A stretch of DNA of 64,000 nucleotides from Rhodoferax sp. PAMC 29310 (GTDB lineage: Bacteria > Pseudomonadota > Gammaproteobacteria > Burkholderiales > Burkholderiaceae_C): contig NZ_CP072852.1 of NCBI RefSeq assembly GCF_017948265.1, forward strand, positions 2,170,001 to 2,234,000, given 5' to 3'. The notes below the pieces were generated by a model. The model had not been told where the DNA came from and did not search any database. It worked only from the letters and a program-made list of their open reading frames with translations. Within the stretch, counting starts at the first letter, position 1, and each line of letters opens with the position of its first letter. This document shows positions 1 to 9,069 of the stretch, piece by piece. The translations under genes were made by a program, and so were the position numbers.

Positions 1-315
1 GGTGACTGTGCTTGCGGAATCGATTTTAAAAACCCTCGATGTAATCAAAAATATCTGATTGGGTTCGACCCTGAGCACCGCACGGCTTCCGACGCGGAGC
101 AATAATCCACTCCAGTGGTTAAATCGTCAAATGGCACTCATCTAGCGGGAGGTCAGACACTCCACATTCAAACTGCATTAAAAGGGAGACACCAAACCAA
201 TTGATGGTATTTTTCGCGTCCCGTGTGATCATGTTCCCGTCCGCAGCTGGCCCTTATTCAAAGCTCGCCAGTTGATGCGGGGCGTGATTGCGTCCTTACA
301 AGGAGAGAAGACGTC
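1..315. other. Region upstream of the transposase
   Basis: No gene is recognised here. The stretch is lower in GC than its surroundings and should contain the left end of the IS481-type element, but I could not pair any sequence here with one downstream of position 1290 as terminal inverted repeats. A Shine-Dalgarno-like AAGGAGAG lies a few bases before the transposase ATG. Confidence 0.4.
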
Positions 316-1290
316 ATGAGTCAAGTCCATCCCTGCGCCCGAACCACCCCTCGCACACGCGCTGAGATAAGGACCTCGCCCGCTGGTGCCAGTGCGCTGG
401 CCGACCGATACAACATCACGCCCGCCACCGCTCGCAAGTGGAAAGAGCGCGAAGATTCAGAGGATCGCTCCCACCGCCCGCGTACGTTGAAGACGACGCT
501 CAGTCCAGCGCAGGAGCAACTTGTTGTCGAGCTTCGGCGCACAGTTCTACTGCCCCTGGACGACCTGCTGGCGATCACCCGCGAGTTCATCAATGCCGCT
601 GTTTCACGCTCAGGCTTGGACCGTTGTTTGCGCCGCCATGGCGTCTCCGATCTGAAAGGCCTGCTGCCACAAGTTGAGGGGGAGCCTGCGCCACTGAAAA
701 CCTTCAAGGACTACGAGCCTGGATTCATACACATTGACATCAAGTACCTGCCGCAGATGCCTGATGAGACGAAGAGGCGCTACCTCTTTGTGGCCATTGA
801 TCGAGCGACACGGTGGGTCTATTTCCACATTTACAACGACCAGACTGACGTCAGCAGTACCGATTTTTTGTGCCGGTTGAGAAAAGTCTCGCCCATGAGA
901 ATTCAAAAGATTCTGACTGACAACGGAAGTCAATTTACCGACCGTTTTACAGCCAAGAGCAAACAAGCCACGGGCAAGCATACGTTCGACATCAGCTGTG
1001 CCGAGATGGGTATCGTGCATCGCCTGTCGCCCCCACGCCATCCGCAAACCAATGGCATGGTGGAGCGCTTCAATGGGCGCATCAGCGACTTGGTTAAGCA
1101 AACACGTTTCGCATCAGCGGCTGAGCTGGAGGCGACTCTGACGCTCTATTTAAAGACCTACAACCACCATATCCCGCAGCGGGCTTTGAAGCACCAAACA
1201 CCTATTCAAGCTTTGCAGAAATGGCGCGCAGGAAAACCTGATTTGTTTGCCAAGCGAGTTTATGAACAGGCGGGACTTGACAGGTATTGA
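316..1290 (+). CDS. IS481-type transposase with DDE integrase core
   Basis: This 324-residue protein should catalyse cut-and-paste movement of its own insertion sequence. An N-terminal helix-turn-helix (about residues 25-50, 'ALADRYNITPATARKWK') is followed by an rve-type integrase core. The catalytic acids are visible as Asp in IHIDIKYLP (about 140), Asp in LTDNGSQF (about 202) and Glu in NGMVERFNGR (about 250). Length and domain order are normal for IS481-family transposases, and the ORF is open throughout. A good ribosome site (AAGGAGAG) supports the ATG. No terminal repeats were found, so the limits of the element and its mobility remain unknown. It is the only intact transposase gene in the window. 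Confidence 0.9.
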   Translation: MSQVHPCARTTPRTRAEIRTSPAGASALADRYNITPATARKWKEREDSEDRSHRPRTLKTTLSPAQEQLVVELRRTVLLPLDDLLAITREFINAAVSRSGLDRCLRRHGVSDLKGLLPQVEGEPAPLKTFKDYEPGFIHIDIKYLPQMPDETKRRYLFVAIDRATRWVYFHIYNDQTDVSSTDFLCRLRKVSPMRIQKILTDNGSQFTDRFTAKSKQATGKHTFDISCAEMGIVHRLSPPRHPQTNGMVERFNGRISDLVKQTRFASAAELEATLTLYLKTYNHHIPQRALKHQTPIQALQKWRAGKPDLFAKRVYEQAGLDRY

Positions 1291-1369
1291 CTCAGTTGAA
1301 ACGGAAACTACCTAGCACTCCTGCAGGTTTTCTTAGATTACTCGAGTCAAGACTTACACCAAAGATAAA

Positions 1370-1401
1370 GCCGCATTGTTGAAGAACAATGCGGCTTTTT
1401 T
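1370..1401. terminator. Bidirectional intrinsic terminator
   Basis: A perfect 11-bp stem (GCCGCATTGTT / AACAATGCGGC) with a GAAG loop is followed by six T residues on the plus strand and has an A-rich opposite flank. It lies between the convergent transposase and SDR genes and can serve both. Confidence 0.85.
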
Positions 1402-1410
1402 CTTGTGCGC

Positions 1411-2343
1411 TTACAGCCCTTCGTTCACCGTCGGGTAAGCCAATTTCAAGCGCAGTTCGCGCTTCATGCGGGTGCTGTCCATGCGGCGGGACTCGCTCAT
1501 GAAACTTAGCAGCATCAAGGACAAGTGCTGCGAGGCCGTGCTTCTGGGAACGCGCGGGGGGCGGGGCAAACCGTATTTATCGGCAGCCAGATCAAAGTAG
1601 TCGCCCATTTTCAGACAGGTGTCGTCGTTGACGTTGTAGATGCGCTGAGGCTTGGCGCGCCACAGCGCTGCGATGCAGGCCCTTGCTAGGTCGGCGGCGT
1701 GGATGTGGTTGGTGTACACGTCATCCTCAGCCTGCAACACAGGCGTGCCCTTGAGCAGGCGGGCATGCGGGGTGCCGCCAACGCGGTCGCGGGCGTAGAT
1801 GCCGGGAATGCGCAAGATGCTGCTACGCACGCCGCTGGCCCGGCCGAAAAATCGCACGGAGTTTTCAGCATCAATTCGTCGCTTGGCCCTTGGTGTATCT
1901 GCGCAAGTAGCTCTTGTTTCAATAGCAAAATCACCCTGGCAATCGCCATAGACACCGCTGGTGGACCCATACACCAGGGCGACGGGCAGGCTGCGCAGAC
2001 GAAGCAGGCGGGTGAGCGCCAAGGTGCGGGGGTCGCCCCAGCCTTCGCTGGGAGGCGGCGCCAGATGCACCACACGGTGGGCAAGCCCGGCGAGCCGACG
2101 CAGGGTGGCTGATTCATCCAGATTACCAAGCAACGGGGTGATGCCCGCTGCGCGCAGGGCGTTGGTGCGGTCGGCACTGCTGGTCAGCGCGAGCAGTTGC
2201 ACTCGCCCCTTCAGACGAGCCGCCACGCGCAGGCCCACATCGCCACAACCGACGATCAGAATGCGCTGCCGGCGAAAGCGGGCAGGCAGTGCGCCGGGCC
2301 GCGTGGCGTACAGATGGGGATGGGGGCTTTGAATTGAAGGCAA
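1411..2343 (-). CDS. NAD-dependent epimerase/dehydratase-like SDR protein (YeeZ-type)
   Basis: This is an extended short-chain dehydrogenase-like protein of about 310 residues. Its N-terminal dinucleotide-binding loop reads ILIVGCGDVGLRVAARL, a YGSTSGVYGDC motif supplies the usual Ser/Tyr region, and a C-terminal YNVNDD block follows. Substrate is unknown; YeeZ-type proteins are annotated only as putative NAD-dependent epimerases. The reading frame stays open to 2751 but that extension runs antisense through the next gene, so a TTG at 2343 (a GGAAG lies about 12 bases before it) is preferred; a CTG at 2313 is also possible. About residues 155-180 are encoded by AT-richer DNA matching the dispersed ATAGCT-type repeat (1868-1925), which looks like an in-frame insertion. 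Divergent from the ferredoxin-reductase gene. Confidence 0.75.
   Translation of the reverse strand: MPSIQSPHPHLYATRPGALPARFRRQRILIVGCGDVGLRVAARLKGRVQLLALTSSADRTNALRAAGITPLLGNLDESATLRRLAGLAHRVVHLAPPPSEGWGDPRTLALTRLLRLRSLPVALVYGSTSGVYGDCQGDFAIETRATCADTPRAKRRIDAENSVRFFGRASGVRSSILRIPGIYARDRVGGTPHARLLKGTPVLQAEDDVYTNHIHAADLARACIAALWRAKPQRIYNVNDDTCLKMGDYFDLAADKYGLPRPPRVPRSTASQHLSLMLLSFMSESRRMDSTRMKRELRLKLAYPTVNEGL
1868..1925 (-). repeat. Dispersed ATAGCT-type repeat inside the SDR gene
   Basis: Read on the minus strand the stretch contains AGCTacTTGCGCAGATAcaccaaGGGCcaAG, a good match to the family core ATAGCT-N3-TGCGCA-N(9-11)-GGGCTAGAGGCC. It adds in-frame codons of unusual composition to the SDR coding sequence. 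Confidence 0.55.
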
Positions 2344-2388
2344 AATCGAGGGCTTCCAAGCGTTACAAGCCCCAAGGATACAGAAAAC

Positions 2389-3456
2389 ATGACGAGCACC
2401 GACAGCGCAGCACAGGGGTTTCAGATCTCGATTCAACCCAGTGGACGGGCCTTTTCCAGCCAAGCGGATGAAACCCTGCTGGCAGCAGCCATTCGCCAAG
2501 GCATTGGCTTGCCTTACGGCTGCAAGGATGGGGCTTGCGGCTCTTGCAAGTGCAAAAAAATAGAAGGCAGCGTGACCCACGGCCCGCACCAAAGCAAGGC
2601 CTTGAGCCAAGAGGAAGAAGCAAACGGCCTCATTCTGACCTGCTGCGCCGTGGCACAAAGTGATGTGGTGCTGGAGTCCCGCCAGGTAACGGCTGAAGGG
2701 GCGTTTCCGATCAAGAGAATGCCCACCCGTGTGAGCCTGATGGAGAAGCAATCAGATGATGTGATGCTGGTCAAGCTGCAACTGCCGGCCAATGACACGT
2801 TTACCTTCCACGCCGGGCAGTACGTGGAATTCATTTTGCGCGATGGCGCGCGCCGCAGCTACTCCATGGCGAACGCACCCCACACGATGCCGCAGGTCGG
2901 CGGAATTGAACTGCACATTCGGCACATGCCGGGCGGCAAGTTCACCGACCATGTGTTTGGTGCCATGAAAGAGAAAGAGATTTTGCGCATTGAAGGCCCT
3001 TATGGCAGCTTCTTTTTGCGTGAAGACTCGGACAAACCCGTTGTGCTGCTGGCATCGGGAACCGGGTTTGCGCCGATCAAGGCCGTGCTGGAGCAAATTC
3101 AACACAAAGGCATCACCCGCCCGGTTGCACTGTATTGGGGCGGACGGCGCCCGGCCGACTTGTACATGGACGCTTGGGTCAAATCCCTGCTGGCCGAGCT
3201 GCCCAACCTCACCTATGTGCCCGTGGTGTCCAACGCTCTACCTGAAGACGGCTGGACCGGACGCACCGGTTTTGTGCATCAAGCCGTGTTGGAAGACACG
3301 CCTGACCTCTCCGGCTATCAGGTTTACGCCTGCGGCGCACCCATCGTGGTGGATTCGGCCCAGGCCGACTACCTTGGTCAAGGCGGCTTGCCAGAGCATG
3401 AGTTCTTTGCGGACGCCTTTGTCACCGAAGCGGACAAGGCGGCCGAGCCAGCCTAA
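2389..3456 (+). CDS. 2Fe-2S ferredoxin/NAD(P)H reductase (CDP-6-deoxyglucoseen reductase-like)
   Basis: A 355-residue flavoprotein electron carrier. The N-terminus (about 1-95) is a plant-type 2Fe-2S ferredoxin with the CKDGACGSCKC cysteine cluster near residue 45 and a last cysteine in ILTCCAV. A FAD-binding domain with RRSYSMAN (about residue 160) and an NAD(P)-binding domain with LLASGTGFAPIKAVLE (about 225) follow. It should pass electrons from NAD(P)H through FAD to the iron-sulfur centre and on to an oxygenase or reductase partner. Databases often call this layout CDP-6-deoxy-delta-3,4-glucoseen reductase, but no 3,6-dideoxysugar genes lie nearby, so the partner is unknown. Single-gene unit closed by a terminator. 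Confidence 0.85.
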   Translation: MTSTDSAAQGFQISIQPSGRAFSSQADETLLAAAIRQGIGLPYGCKDGACGSCKCKKIEGSVTHGPHQSKALSQEEEANGLILTCCAVAQSDVVLESRQVTAEGAFPIKRMPTRVSLMEKQSDDVMLVKLQLPANDTFTFHAGQYVEFILRDGARRSYSMANAPHTMPQVGGIELHIRHMPGGKFTDHVFGAMKEKEILRIEGPYGSFFLREDSDKPVVLLASGTGFAPIKAVLEQIQHKGITRPVALYWGGRRPADLYMDAWVKSLLAELPNLTYVPVVSNALPEDGWTGRTGFVHQAVLEDTPDLSGYQVYACGAPIVVDSAQADYLGQGGLPEHEFFADAFVTEADKAAEPA

Positions 3457-3476
3457 GCCAGAGCCTCAGTGAAAAA

Positions 3477-3508
3477 AGCCGCATGAAATACATCTGCGGC
3501 TTTCTTTT
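3477..3508 (+). terminator. Intrinsic terminator
   Basis: Stem AGCCGCA/TGCGGCT with an 11-base loop is followed by TTTCTTTT. It ends the reductase gene and faces the end of puuD. Confidence 0.75.
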
Positions 3509-3550
3509 GGGCGCCCCAACAGGCGGCGATCTCAAGAGCGTTTCCCCGCG

Positions 3551-4792
3551 TTATTCGACCTTGGCGCCGGCCTCAAACCACTGCTTGATCAGTTGGCGCT
3601 CGGCGTCTGTGATGCCCGTGGCGTTGTTCATTGGCATTTGGCGGGTGACAACAACCTGCTGGTAAATGTTTTGGGCGTGGGTGCTGACGCCCTGCGGGGT
3701 GTCCAAGCGAACATTCTTCATTTGCAACTGCTCGCCATGGCACTGGTAACAGCGCTGGGCCAACACTGCCTGTACCTTTTGATAGTCATTTTGAGCTGTG
3801 CCCCCTGAATTCACTGCAGGAGCAGCTACTGAATCAGTAGCATTTACCACGGTATTGACAGGCGCTTCAGGCTTGAGCCAGACGATAACGGCGACGATGG
3901 TCAACACACCGACCAGGGCGTAGGGCAGCGGGTTGCCATTGCGACCCAGCTTGTAGCCATGGCGCATGACAAAAAACTGGCGAATCGAGGCGCCTGCAAA
4001 CATCATCAAAATCAGCACCAGCCAGTTTTGCGGGTGACTGTAGGTAAAGCTGTAATGACCGCTGAGCATGGCGAACAGCACGGGCAGAGTGAAGTAGGTG
4101 TTGTGCACGCTGCGCTGCTTGCCGCGCTTGCCGTGAATGGGGTCCACCGGCTGGCCTGCCTTGATGGCGGCCACCACTTTTTTCTGCCCCGGAATGATCC
4201 AGAAAAACACGCTGGCGCTCATGCTGGTGGCCAGCATGGCACCCACCAGCAAAAAGGCTGCCCGGCCCGCAAACCATTGGCAAGCCAGCCAGGACGCCAG
4301 ACACACCAGCAGAAACACCAGACCACCGACGATGGCGTCGCCGTTCTTGCGCTGGCCAAAGACGCGGCAAATCACGTCGTACAGCACCCAGAACACCACC
4401 AAAAAGGACAAAGCCACGGCGATGGCAGTGGCGGGCGCCCAGTCCATGCGTGACTTGTCGATCAAATAGGTGCTGGCACTCCAGAGGTAGGACACGGTGA
4501 ACAGAGCGAAGCCGGACAGCCAGGTGCTGTAACTTTCCCAGTAAAACCAGTGCAGGTGCGAGGGGAGCTTGGGCGGCGAGACGTTGAACTTGACCGGGTG
4601 GTAGAACCCGCCGCCGTGCACGGCCCACAGTTCGCCGCTGACGCCCTGCCTCTTCAAGTCATCATCCACCGGCGGGGTGAGGCTGCTGTCCAAAAAGACG
4701 AAGTAAAAAGAAGAGCCAATCCAGGCAATGGCGGTGATGACATGCACCCAGCGCAGCAGCAGGTTGGCCCAGTCGAGGTAGTAGCTTTCCAT
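3551..4792 (-). CDS. puuD: Urate hydroxylase PuuD with C-terminal cytochrome c
   Basis: Membrane-bound cytochrome-linked urate oxidase: it converts urate to 5-hydroxyisourate and passes electrons to the respiratory chain. The 413-residue protein has an eight-to-nine-helix membrane part starting MESYYLDWANLLLRW, conserved SGHYSFTYSHPQNW and RHGYK segments, then a Pro/Ala linker and a periplasmic cytochrome c domain with CYQCH at residue 348 and a likely axial Met in TRQMPMNN. The frame is open to 4930, but similarity starts at the ATG at 4792. The linker (positions 3811-3850) carries a dispersed ATAGCT-type repeat in frame. It follows xdhC on the same strand with a gap of about 165 bp, which fits purine breakdown to urea. 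Confidence 0.9.
   Translation of the reverse strand: MESYYLDWANLLLRWVHVITAIAWIGSSFYFVFLDSSLTPPVDDDLKRQGVSGELWAVHGGGFYHPVKFNVSPPKLPSHLHWFYWESYSTWLSGFALFTVSYLWSASTYLIDKSRMDWAPATAIAVALSFLVVFWVLYDVICRVFGQRKNGDAIVGGLVFLLVCLASWLACQWFAGRAAFLLVGAMLATSMSASVFFWIIPGQKKVVAAIKAGQPVDPIHGKRGKQRSVHNTYFTLPVLFAMLSGHYSFTYSHPQNWLVLILMMFAGASIRQFFVMRHGYKLGRNGNPLPYALVGVLTIVAVIVWLKPEAPVNTVVNATDSVAAPAVNSGGTAQNDYQKVQAVLAQRCYQCHGEQLQMKNVRLDTPQGVSTHAQNIYQQVVVTRQMPMNNATGITDAERQLIKQWFEAGAKVE
3811..3850 (-). repeat. Dispersed ATAGCT-type repeat in the puuD linker
   Basis: Minus-strand reading gives AGTAGCTgctCCTGCAgtgaattcaGGGGGC, a degenerate member of the family. It falls exactly in the low-conservation linker between the membrane part and the cytochrome c domain. 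Confidence 0.4.
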
Positions 4793-4957
4793 CAATATCA
4801 GCCTTGTAGGCACCCGCTTGGGGCGCCAGAGTTCATCAGCTTGCTCACCACTGCGGGCGCTGTAAGCAAGCAAAGCGTCGCGAACATGGACTTGCCAGGC
4901 AAGCCCCGCTCCGCTGCGACGTCGGGTCAAAGTGTATTCAGTTTCGATTGATCAGCA

Positions 4958-5773
4958 TCAATCACCGGGCTGCACGGGCAGGTTTTGCAAGATCTGTGCC
5001 GCCACCGCCACGGCGATGACCTCGGGTGCTTTGCCGGCGATGCCGGGCACACCAATAGGGCAGGTGACATGCGCCAGCTCCGATTCCGAGAACCCTCGCT
5101 CTGCCAACCGGTGCCGAAACGCGGCCCACTTGGTGCGGCTGCCAATCAAACCGATGTAGGGCAAATCACCCCGCTCTCGTTGGCGCAGTAGACAAGCCGC
5201 CACCACTTCGAGGTCTTCGGCGTGGCTAAAACTCATGATGAGCACCTGAGACCCCGGCGCTAGCGACGCGGTGGCACTCTGTACCGGATCAGAATGCTCA
5301 CACACCACGTTGGCGGGTACCTGCTCAGGAAAGACCTCGTCGCGGCTGTCAATCCAATGCACGGCCACCGGCAATTGGCCGAACACCCTGACCAGCGCGT
5401 GGCCCACATGGCCCCCGCCAAACAGGGCCACCGGGGCGCCGGGTAAATCCAGCCGGTGCTTGAGGCTTGCCAGATCGGGCGCGCTGACCCGTTCAAACTG
5501 CAACTGCACGTCACCACCACAGCACTGGCCCAGCGACGGCCCCAGGGCATAACGAATCACAGCCTCGCCCGGGGCGCCGGCCAGTCGCTTGCGGGCTTCG
5601 GCCAGCGCCTGAAACTCGAGGTGCCCGCCGCCAATGGTGCCGACCATGCCCCGCTGGAACACCGCCATCCAGGCGCCTTTTTTTCGGGGAACTGAACCCC
5701 GCGAGGCCAGCACCGACACCAGCAGAGCGTCTTCCTCGGTCAATCGTTTTGCTAAATCATCAAATGCAGTCAC
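4958..5773 (-). CDS. xdhC: Xanthine dehydrogenase accessory protein XdhC
   Basis: XdhC binds molybdenum cofactor and inserts the sulfurated form into xanthine dehydrogenase. The 271-residue product has the N-terminal XdhC/CoxI block (ASRGSVPRKKGAWMAV, then GTIGGGHLEFQAL), the Cys pair in GPSLGQCCGGDVQL, and a C-terminal Rossmann domain with ALFGGGHVGHALVRV and LIGSRTKWAAFRHRL. Length is normal. The xdhA/xdhB subunits are absent from the window. Cotranscription with the downstream puuD is likely and places both genes in purine catabolism. Confidence 0.9.
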   Translation of the reverse strand: MTAFDDLAKRLTEEDALLVSVLASRGSVPRKKGAWMAVFQRGMVGTIGGGHLEFQALAEARKRLAGAPGEAVIRYALGPSLGQCCGGDVQLQFERVSAPDLASLKHRLDLPGAPVALFGGGHVGHALVRVFGQLPVAVHWIDSRDEVFPEQVPANVVCEHSDPVQSATASLAPGSQVLIMSFSHAEDLEVVAACLLRQRERGDLPYIGLIGSRTKWAAFRHRLAERGFSESELAHVTCPIGVPGIAGKAPEVIAVAVAAQILQNLPVQPGD

Positions 5774-5892
5774 AAAGCACTACTTTCTTTCGTGATGAAC
5801 CCCGCAGGGCGTGGTATTTTTCGGGCACAGTATGCACCTCGGTTTTGGCGCCAGCCAATTCCCCACTCGAACCATCGATCCAGCCCTGACTC

Positions 5893-6423
5893 ATGAACAT
5901 CACATCATCGCGCCACGCCTTGCTTCGGACAACCGCCACCGGCCTGTTGGTGGCTTACCTGGGCGGCTGTGCCTCACCTCCTGCTGGACCTGGCCCTTCT
6001 GCACCGCAGCGCTTGCCGGATGCGCCGATGGCCGTCCCAGCCACGGCACCATCGCCTCTGTATGAAACCACCGGCGGCCGGACGTCCGGCGCCGCCAATC
6101 CGCGCGACTACCGGCGGGACGCCGCTGACCACCTTTACGGCCAGAACACCAACCGGATTTTCAAAGGCAAGATGCCGCCGCTGCTGTACGCCATTGGTGT
6201 GTTGCAGGTGGATGTGGATGGTCGGGGCCGGGTCACCGCCACCCGCTGGATGCGCGCGCCCAGTCATGCGCCCGAGGTCATGGCCGAGATTGAGCGCACC
6301 GTCCGCCAAGCCGCGCCTTACCCGATTCCCGCTCGCATGGGCCATGTGACCTACACCGACACCTGGCTGTGGCACAAGAGCGGGCAATTCCAGCTCGACA
6401 CCTTGACCGAAGGCCAGTACTGA
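5893..6423 (+). CDS. Lipoprotein with TonB C-terminal-like domain
   Basis: A 176-residue hypothetical protein with a lipoprotein signal (hydrophobic run ending LGGC at about residue 26) and a Pro/Ala-rich stretch to about residue 60. The C-terminal half (GKMPPLLYAIGVLQVDVDGRG, 'ATRWMRAPSH') follows the beta-alpha-beta pattern of TonB C-terminal domains without a TonB transmembrane anchor. It is probably a periplasmic or outer-membrane lipoprotein; its role is unknown. It stands alone, divergent from xdhC. Confidence 0.7.
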   Translation: MNITSSRHALLRTTATGLLVAYLGGCASPPAGPGPSAPQRLPDAPMAVPATAPSPLYETTGGRTSGAANPRDYRRDAADHLYGQNTNRIFKGKMPPLLYAIGVLQVDVDGRGRVTATRWMRAPSHAPEVMAEIERTVRQAAPYPIPARMGHVTYTDTWLWHKSGQFQLDTLTEGQY

Positions 6424-6613
6424 CCTTTGAGCGGGCTGCTCACGCTGCCCCGCCGCCCGACCTGGCCAGGGGCTGAACTCACCCAAATTGAATTTCGTTT
6501 GCGCGACGGCCTGGTCGCCAACGTGACCCACACTGCGCATAATGACAGCCATAGGAAGGGGCGCGTCATCGGGTAATCTCTTTCTATTCTTTTAAAAAAA
6601 TATGGAGACATTC

Positions 6614-8929
6614 ATGGAAAAAGAACTATCACCAGCCGAAAGCGCTCTGCGCGATGCAGCCCGCGAATACCACCGCTCCCCCACCCGCGGCAAGATCTCT
6701 GTCACCCCCACCAAGCCCCTCTCCAACCAGCGCGACCTGTCACTGGCTTACTCGCCCGGCGTGGCCTACCCCTGCCTTGACATTGAAGCCGACCCCTCAT
6801 TGGCTGCCGAGTACACCTCGCGTGGCAACCTGGTTGGTGTGATCACCAACGGCACCGCCGTTCTCGGCTTGGGCGACATTGGACCGCTGGCGGCCAAACC
6901 AGTCATGGAAGGCAAAGGCTGCCTGTTCAAGAAGTTTGCCGGCATTGACGTGTTTGACATTGAGTTGGCCGAGCGCGACCCCGACAAGCTGGTTGACATC
7001 ATTGCCGCCATGGAGCCCACGCTGGGCGGCGTCAACCTGGAAGACATCAAGGCGCCCGAGTGCTTTTACATTGAGAAGAAGCTGCGCGAGCGTATGAACA
7101 TTCCCGTGTTTCATGACGACCAGCACGGCACGGCCATCATCTCAAGCGCTGCCCTGTTAAATGGCCTGGAGCTGGTGGGCAAGCGCATTGAAGAAGTCAA
7201 AATTGCGGTCTCTGGTGCAGGCGCCGCCGCACTGGCTTGCCTGGACGTGATGGTGGGCCTGGGCGTTCTCACCAAGAACATTTATGTCTGCGATTCCAAA
7301 GGTGTGATTTACGAAGGCCGCCCCGGTGGTTTTGACGAATCCAAAGCGCGCTTTGCCCAGAAAACCGAGCTGCGCACCCTGGCAGACGTAGTCAATCAGG
7401 CCGACGTCTTTCTGGGCTGCTCAGCCCCCGGCGTATTAACAGAAGCCATGGTCATGACCATGGCCAAGGCGCCCATCATTTTGGCGCTGGCCAACCCGGA
7501 ACCGGAAATTCGCCCCGAATTGGCCAAGGCGGTGCGGCCGGACTGCATCATTGCCACCGGGCGTTCGGACTACCCGAACCAGGTCAACAACGTGCTGTGT
7601 TTCCCCTATATCTTCCGGGGTGCGCTGGATTGCGGCGCCACCAAGATTACCGAGGAAATGAAGCTGGCCTGCGTGCGCCAGATTGCCGACCTGGCCAAGG
7701 CCGACATCAGCGAAGAAGTGGCCACCGCCTATGCCGGCAAGGAGCTGGTGTTTGGGCCCGACTACCTGATCCCCACCCCGTTTGATTCGCGCCTGATTTT
7801 GCGCATTGCGCCTGCGGTGGCCAAGGCCGCCGAAGAGTCCGGCGTGGCCGAGCGCCCAATCAAGGACTTTGAGGCTTACCGCCAGCAACTGTCCCGCTTT
7901 GTGTACCAAACCGGCATGTTCATGCGCCCGGTTTTCACAGCGGCCAAGGCCATTGCCAAGGAAAGCAAACGTGTGGCCTTCTCCAACGGGGAAGATGAGC
8001 GCGTGTTGCGCGCCGCCCAAGTGGCCGTAGATGAAGGGCTGGCGCACCCGATTCTGATTGGACGCCCAGCGGTCATCGAGGCGCGACTGGCAAAGGCAGG
8101 CCTGCGCATCAAGCTCGGCCACGACGTGGATTGTGTCAACCCGGAAGACGACTCACGTTTCCGGCAGTACTGGGAGACTTACCACCAGCTCATGGGTCGC
8201 CGGGGTGTCTCGGTGGAAGCTGCCAAGGTGGCGGTACGCCGCTCCAACACCACCATTGCCGCGTTGATGGTCAAGCTCGGTGATGCCGATGCCTTGTTGT
8301 GTGGCCTGGTCGGTCGCTATGACACGCACCTGGACCATATTCGCGACATCATTGGCGTCAAGGCCGGCGCGACTGGACTGGCCACCCTGAACGCCTTGAT
8401 GCTGGAAAAGCGCACGCTCTTCATTGCCGACACCTTCGTCAACGAAGACCCGGACGCCGAGCAACTGGCCAATATCGCGATGATGGCGGCCGACGAGGTG
8501 CGCAGTTTTGGTCTGCCACCCAAGGTCGCCTTCCTGTCTCACTCCATGTATGGCACCTCCAAGCGCAAATCAGCGGTCAAGATGCGCCTGGCGCACGAGC
8601 TGTTCTGCAAAATGGCGCCTGACGTGGAATGCGACGGCGAGTTGCATGGCGACGCCGCCTTGTCGGAAGACATGCGCCACGCTGCCCTCATGGACACCAA
8701 GCTGCACGGTGAAGCCAACATCCTGATCTGCCCCAACCTGGACGCGGCCAACATTTTGTTCAATGTGCTTAAGGTCACCAGTGGGCACGGCGTCACCGTG
8801 GGGCCTATTTTGCTGGGCTCTGCGGCATCAGCGCACATCCTGACGCCATCGTCCACGGTGCGGCGCGTCGTGAACATGACGGCATTGGCGGCCGCAAACG
8901 CGGTGCATTTCGCCAGAGGCAAACCCTAA
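6614..8929 (+). CDS. maeB: NADP-dependent malic enzyme with phosphotransacetylase-like domain
   Basis: MaeB oxidatively decarboxylates malate to pyruvate with NADP+, supplying NADPH and pyruvate. The 771-residue product has an N-terminal malic enzyme part ([16 protein letters not shown], a metal-binding FHDDQHGTA segment, and the NADP loop [15 protein letters not shown]) and a C-terminal phosphate acetyltransferase-like domain from about residue 430 ([11 protein letters not shown]), which in this family is regulatory. An upstream ATG at 6602 exists, but GGAGA lies 5 bases before the ATG at 6614, which is preferred. Its terminator is at 8953-8984. Confidence 0.93.
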   Translation: MEKELSPAESALRDAAREYHRSPTRGKISVTPTKPLSNQRDLSLAYSPGVAYPCLDIEADPSLAAEYTSRGNLVGVITNGTAVLGLGDIGPLAAKPVMEGKGCLFKKFAGIDVFDIELAERDPDKLVDIIAAMEPTLGGVNLEDIKAPECFYIEKKLRERMNIPVFHDDQHGTAIISSAALLNGLELVGKRIEEVKIAVSGAGAAALACLDVMVGLGVLTKNIYVCDSKGVIYEGRPGGFDESKARFAQKTELRTLADVVNQADVFLGCSAPGVLTEAMVMTMAKAPIILALANPEPEIRPELAKAVRPDCIIATGRSDYPNQVNNVLCFPYIFRGALDCGATKITEEMKLACVRQIADLAKADISEEVATAYAGKELVFGPDYLIPTPFDSRLILRIAPAVAKAAEESGVAERPIKDFEAYRQQLSRFVYQTGMFMRPVFTAAKAIAKESKRVAFSNGEDERVLRAAQVAVDEGLAHPILIGRPAVIEARLAKAGLRIKLGHDVDCVNPEDDSRFRQYWETYHQLMGRRGVSVEAAKVAVRRSNTTIAALMVKLGDADALLCGLVGRYDTHLDHIRDIIGVKAGATGLATLNALMLEKRTLFIADTFVNEDPDAEQLANIAMMAADEVRSFGLPPKVAFLSHSMYGTSKRKSAVKMRLAHELFCKMAPDVECDGELHGDAALSEDMRHAALMDTKLHGEANILICPNLDAANILFNVLKVTSGHGVTVGPILLGSAASAHILTPSSTVRRVVNMTALAAANAVHFARGKP

Positions 8930-8952
8930 ACCCTGAAGCCAAGGTCCTGCAA

Positions 8953-8984
8953 GCCCGGTCAAACCCCATTGACCGAGCTTTTTT
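8953..8984 (+). terminator. Intrinsic terminator after maeB
   Basis: Inverted repeat GCCCGGTCAA / TTGACCGAGC with a short loop and one mismatch, followed by six T residues. Confidence 0.8.
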
Positions 8985-9004
8985 CTGACCCCATGATCAG
9001 AAAA

Positions 9005-9021
9005 TTGGCACTTAAATTGCT
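9005..9021 (+). promoter_or_regulatory. Sigma-54 promoter of the ABC transporter-ureD operon
   Basis: The sequence TTGGCAC-TTAAA-TTGCT matches the sigma-54 consensus TGGCAC-N5-TTGCW completely, with GG and GC at the invariant -24/-12 spacing. It lies about 50 bp upstream of the substrate-binding protein start (9070). In this setting nitrogen control through NtrC is the natural inference; no NtrC sites were identified by eye. Confidence 0.85.
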
Positions 9022-9069
9022 TGTTATTTGCATCAATTTCGAACTTTCTCATCACTGACTGGAGACCTC

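Noticed and set aside
1..1369. Complete insertion sequence with terminal inverted repeats
   Set aside because: Only the transposase gene could be supported; no matching ends were found by eye.
2344..2751. 136-residue N-terminal extension of the SDR gene
   Set aside because: It lies antisense to the ferredoxin domain of the reductase gene and precedes the dinucleotide-binding start.
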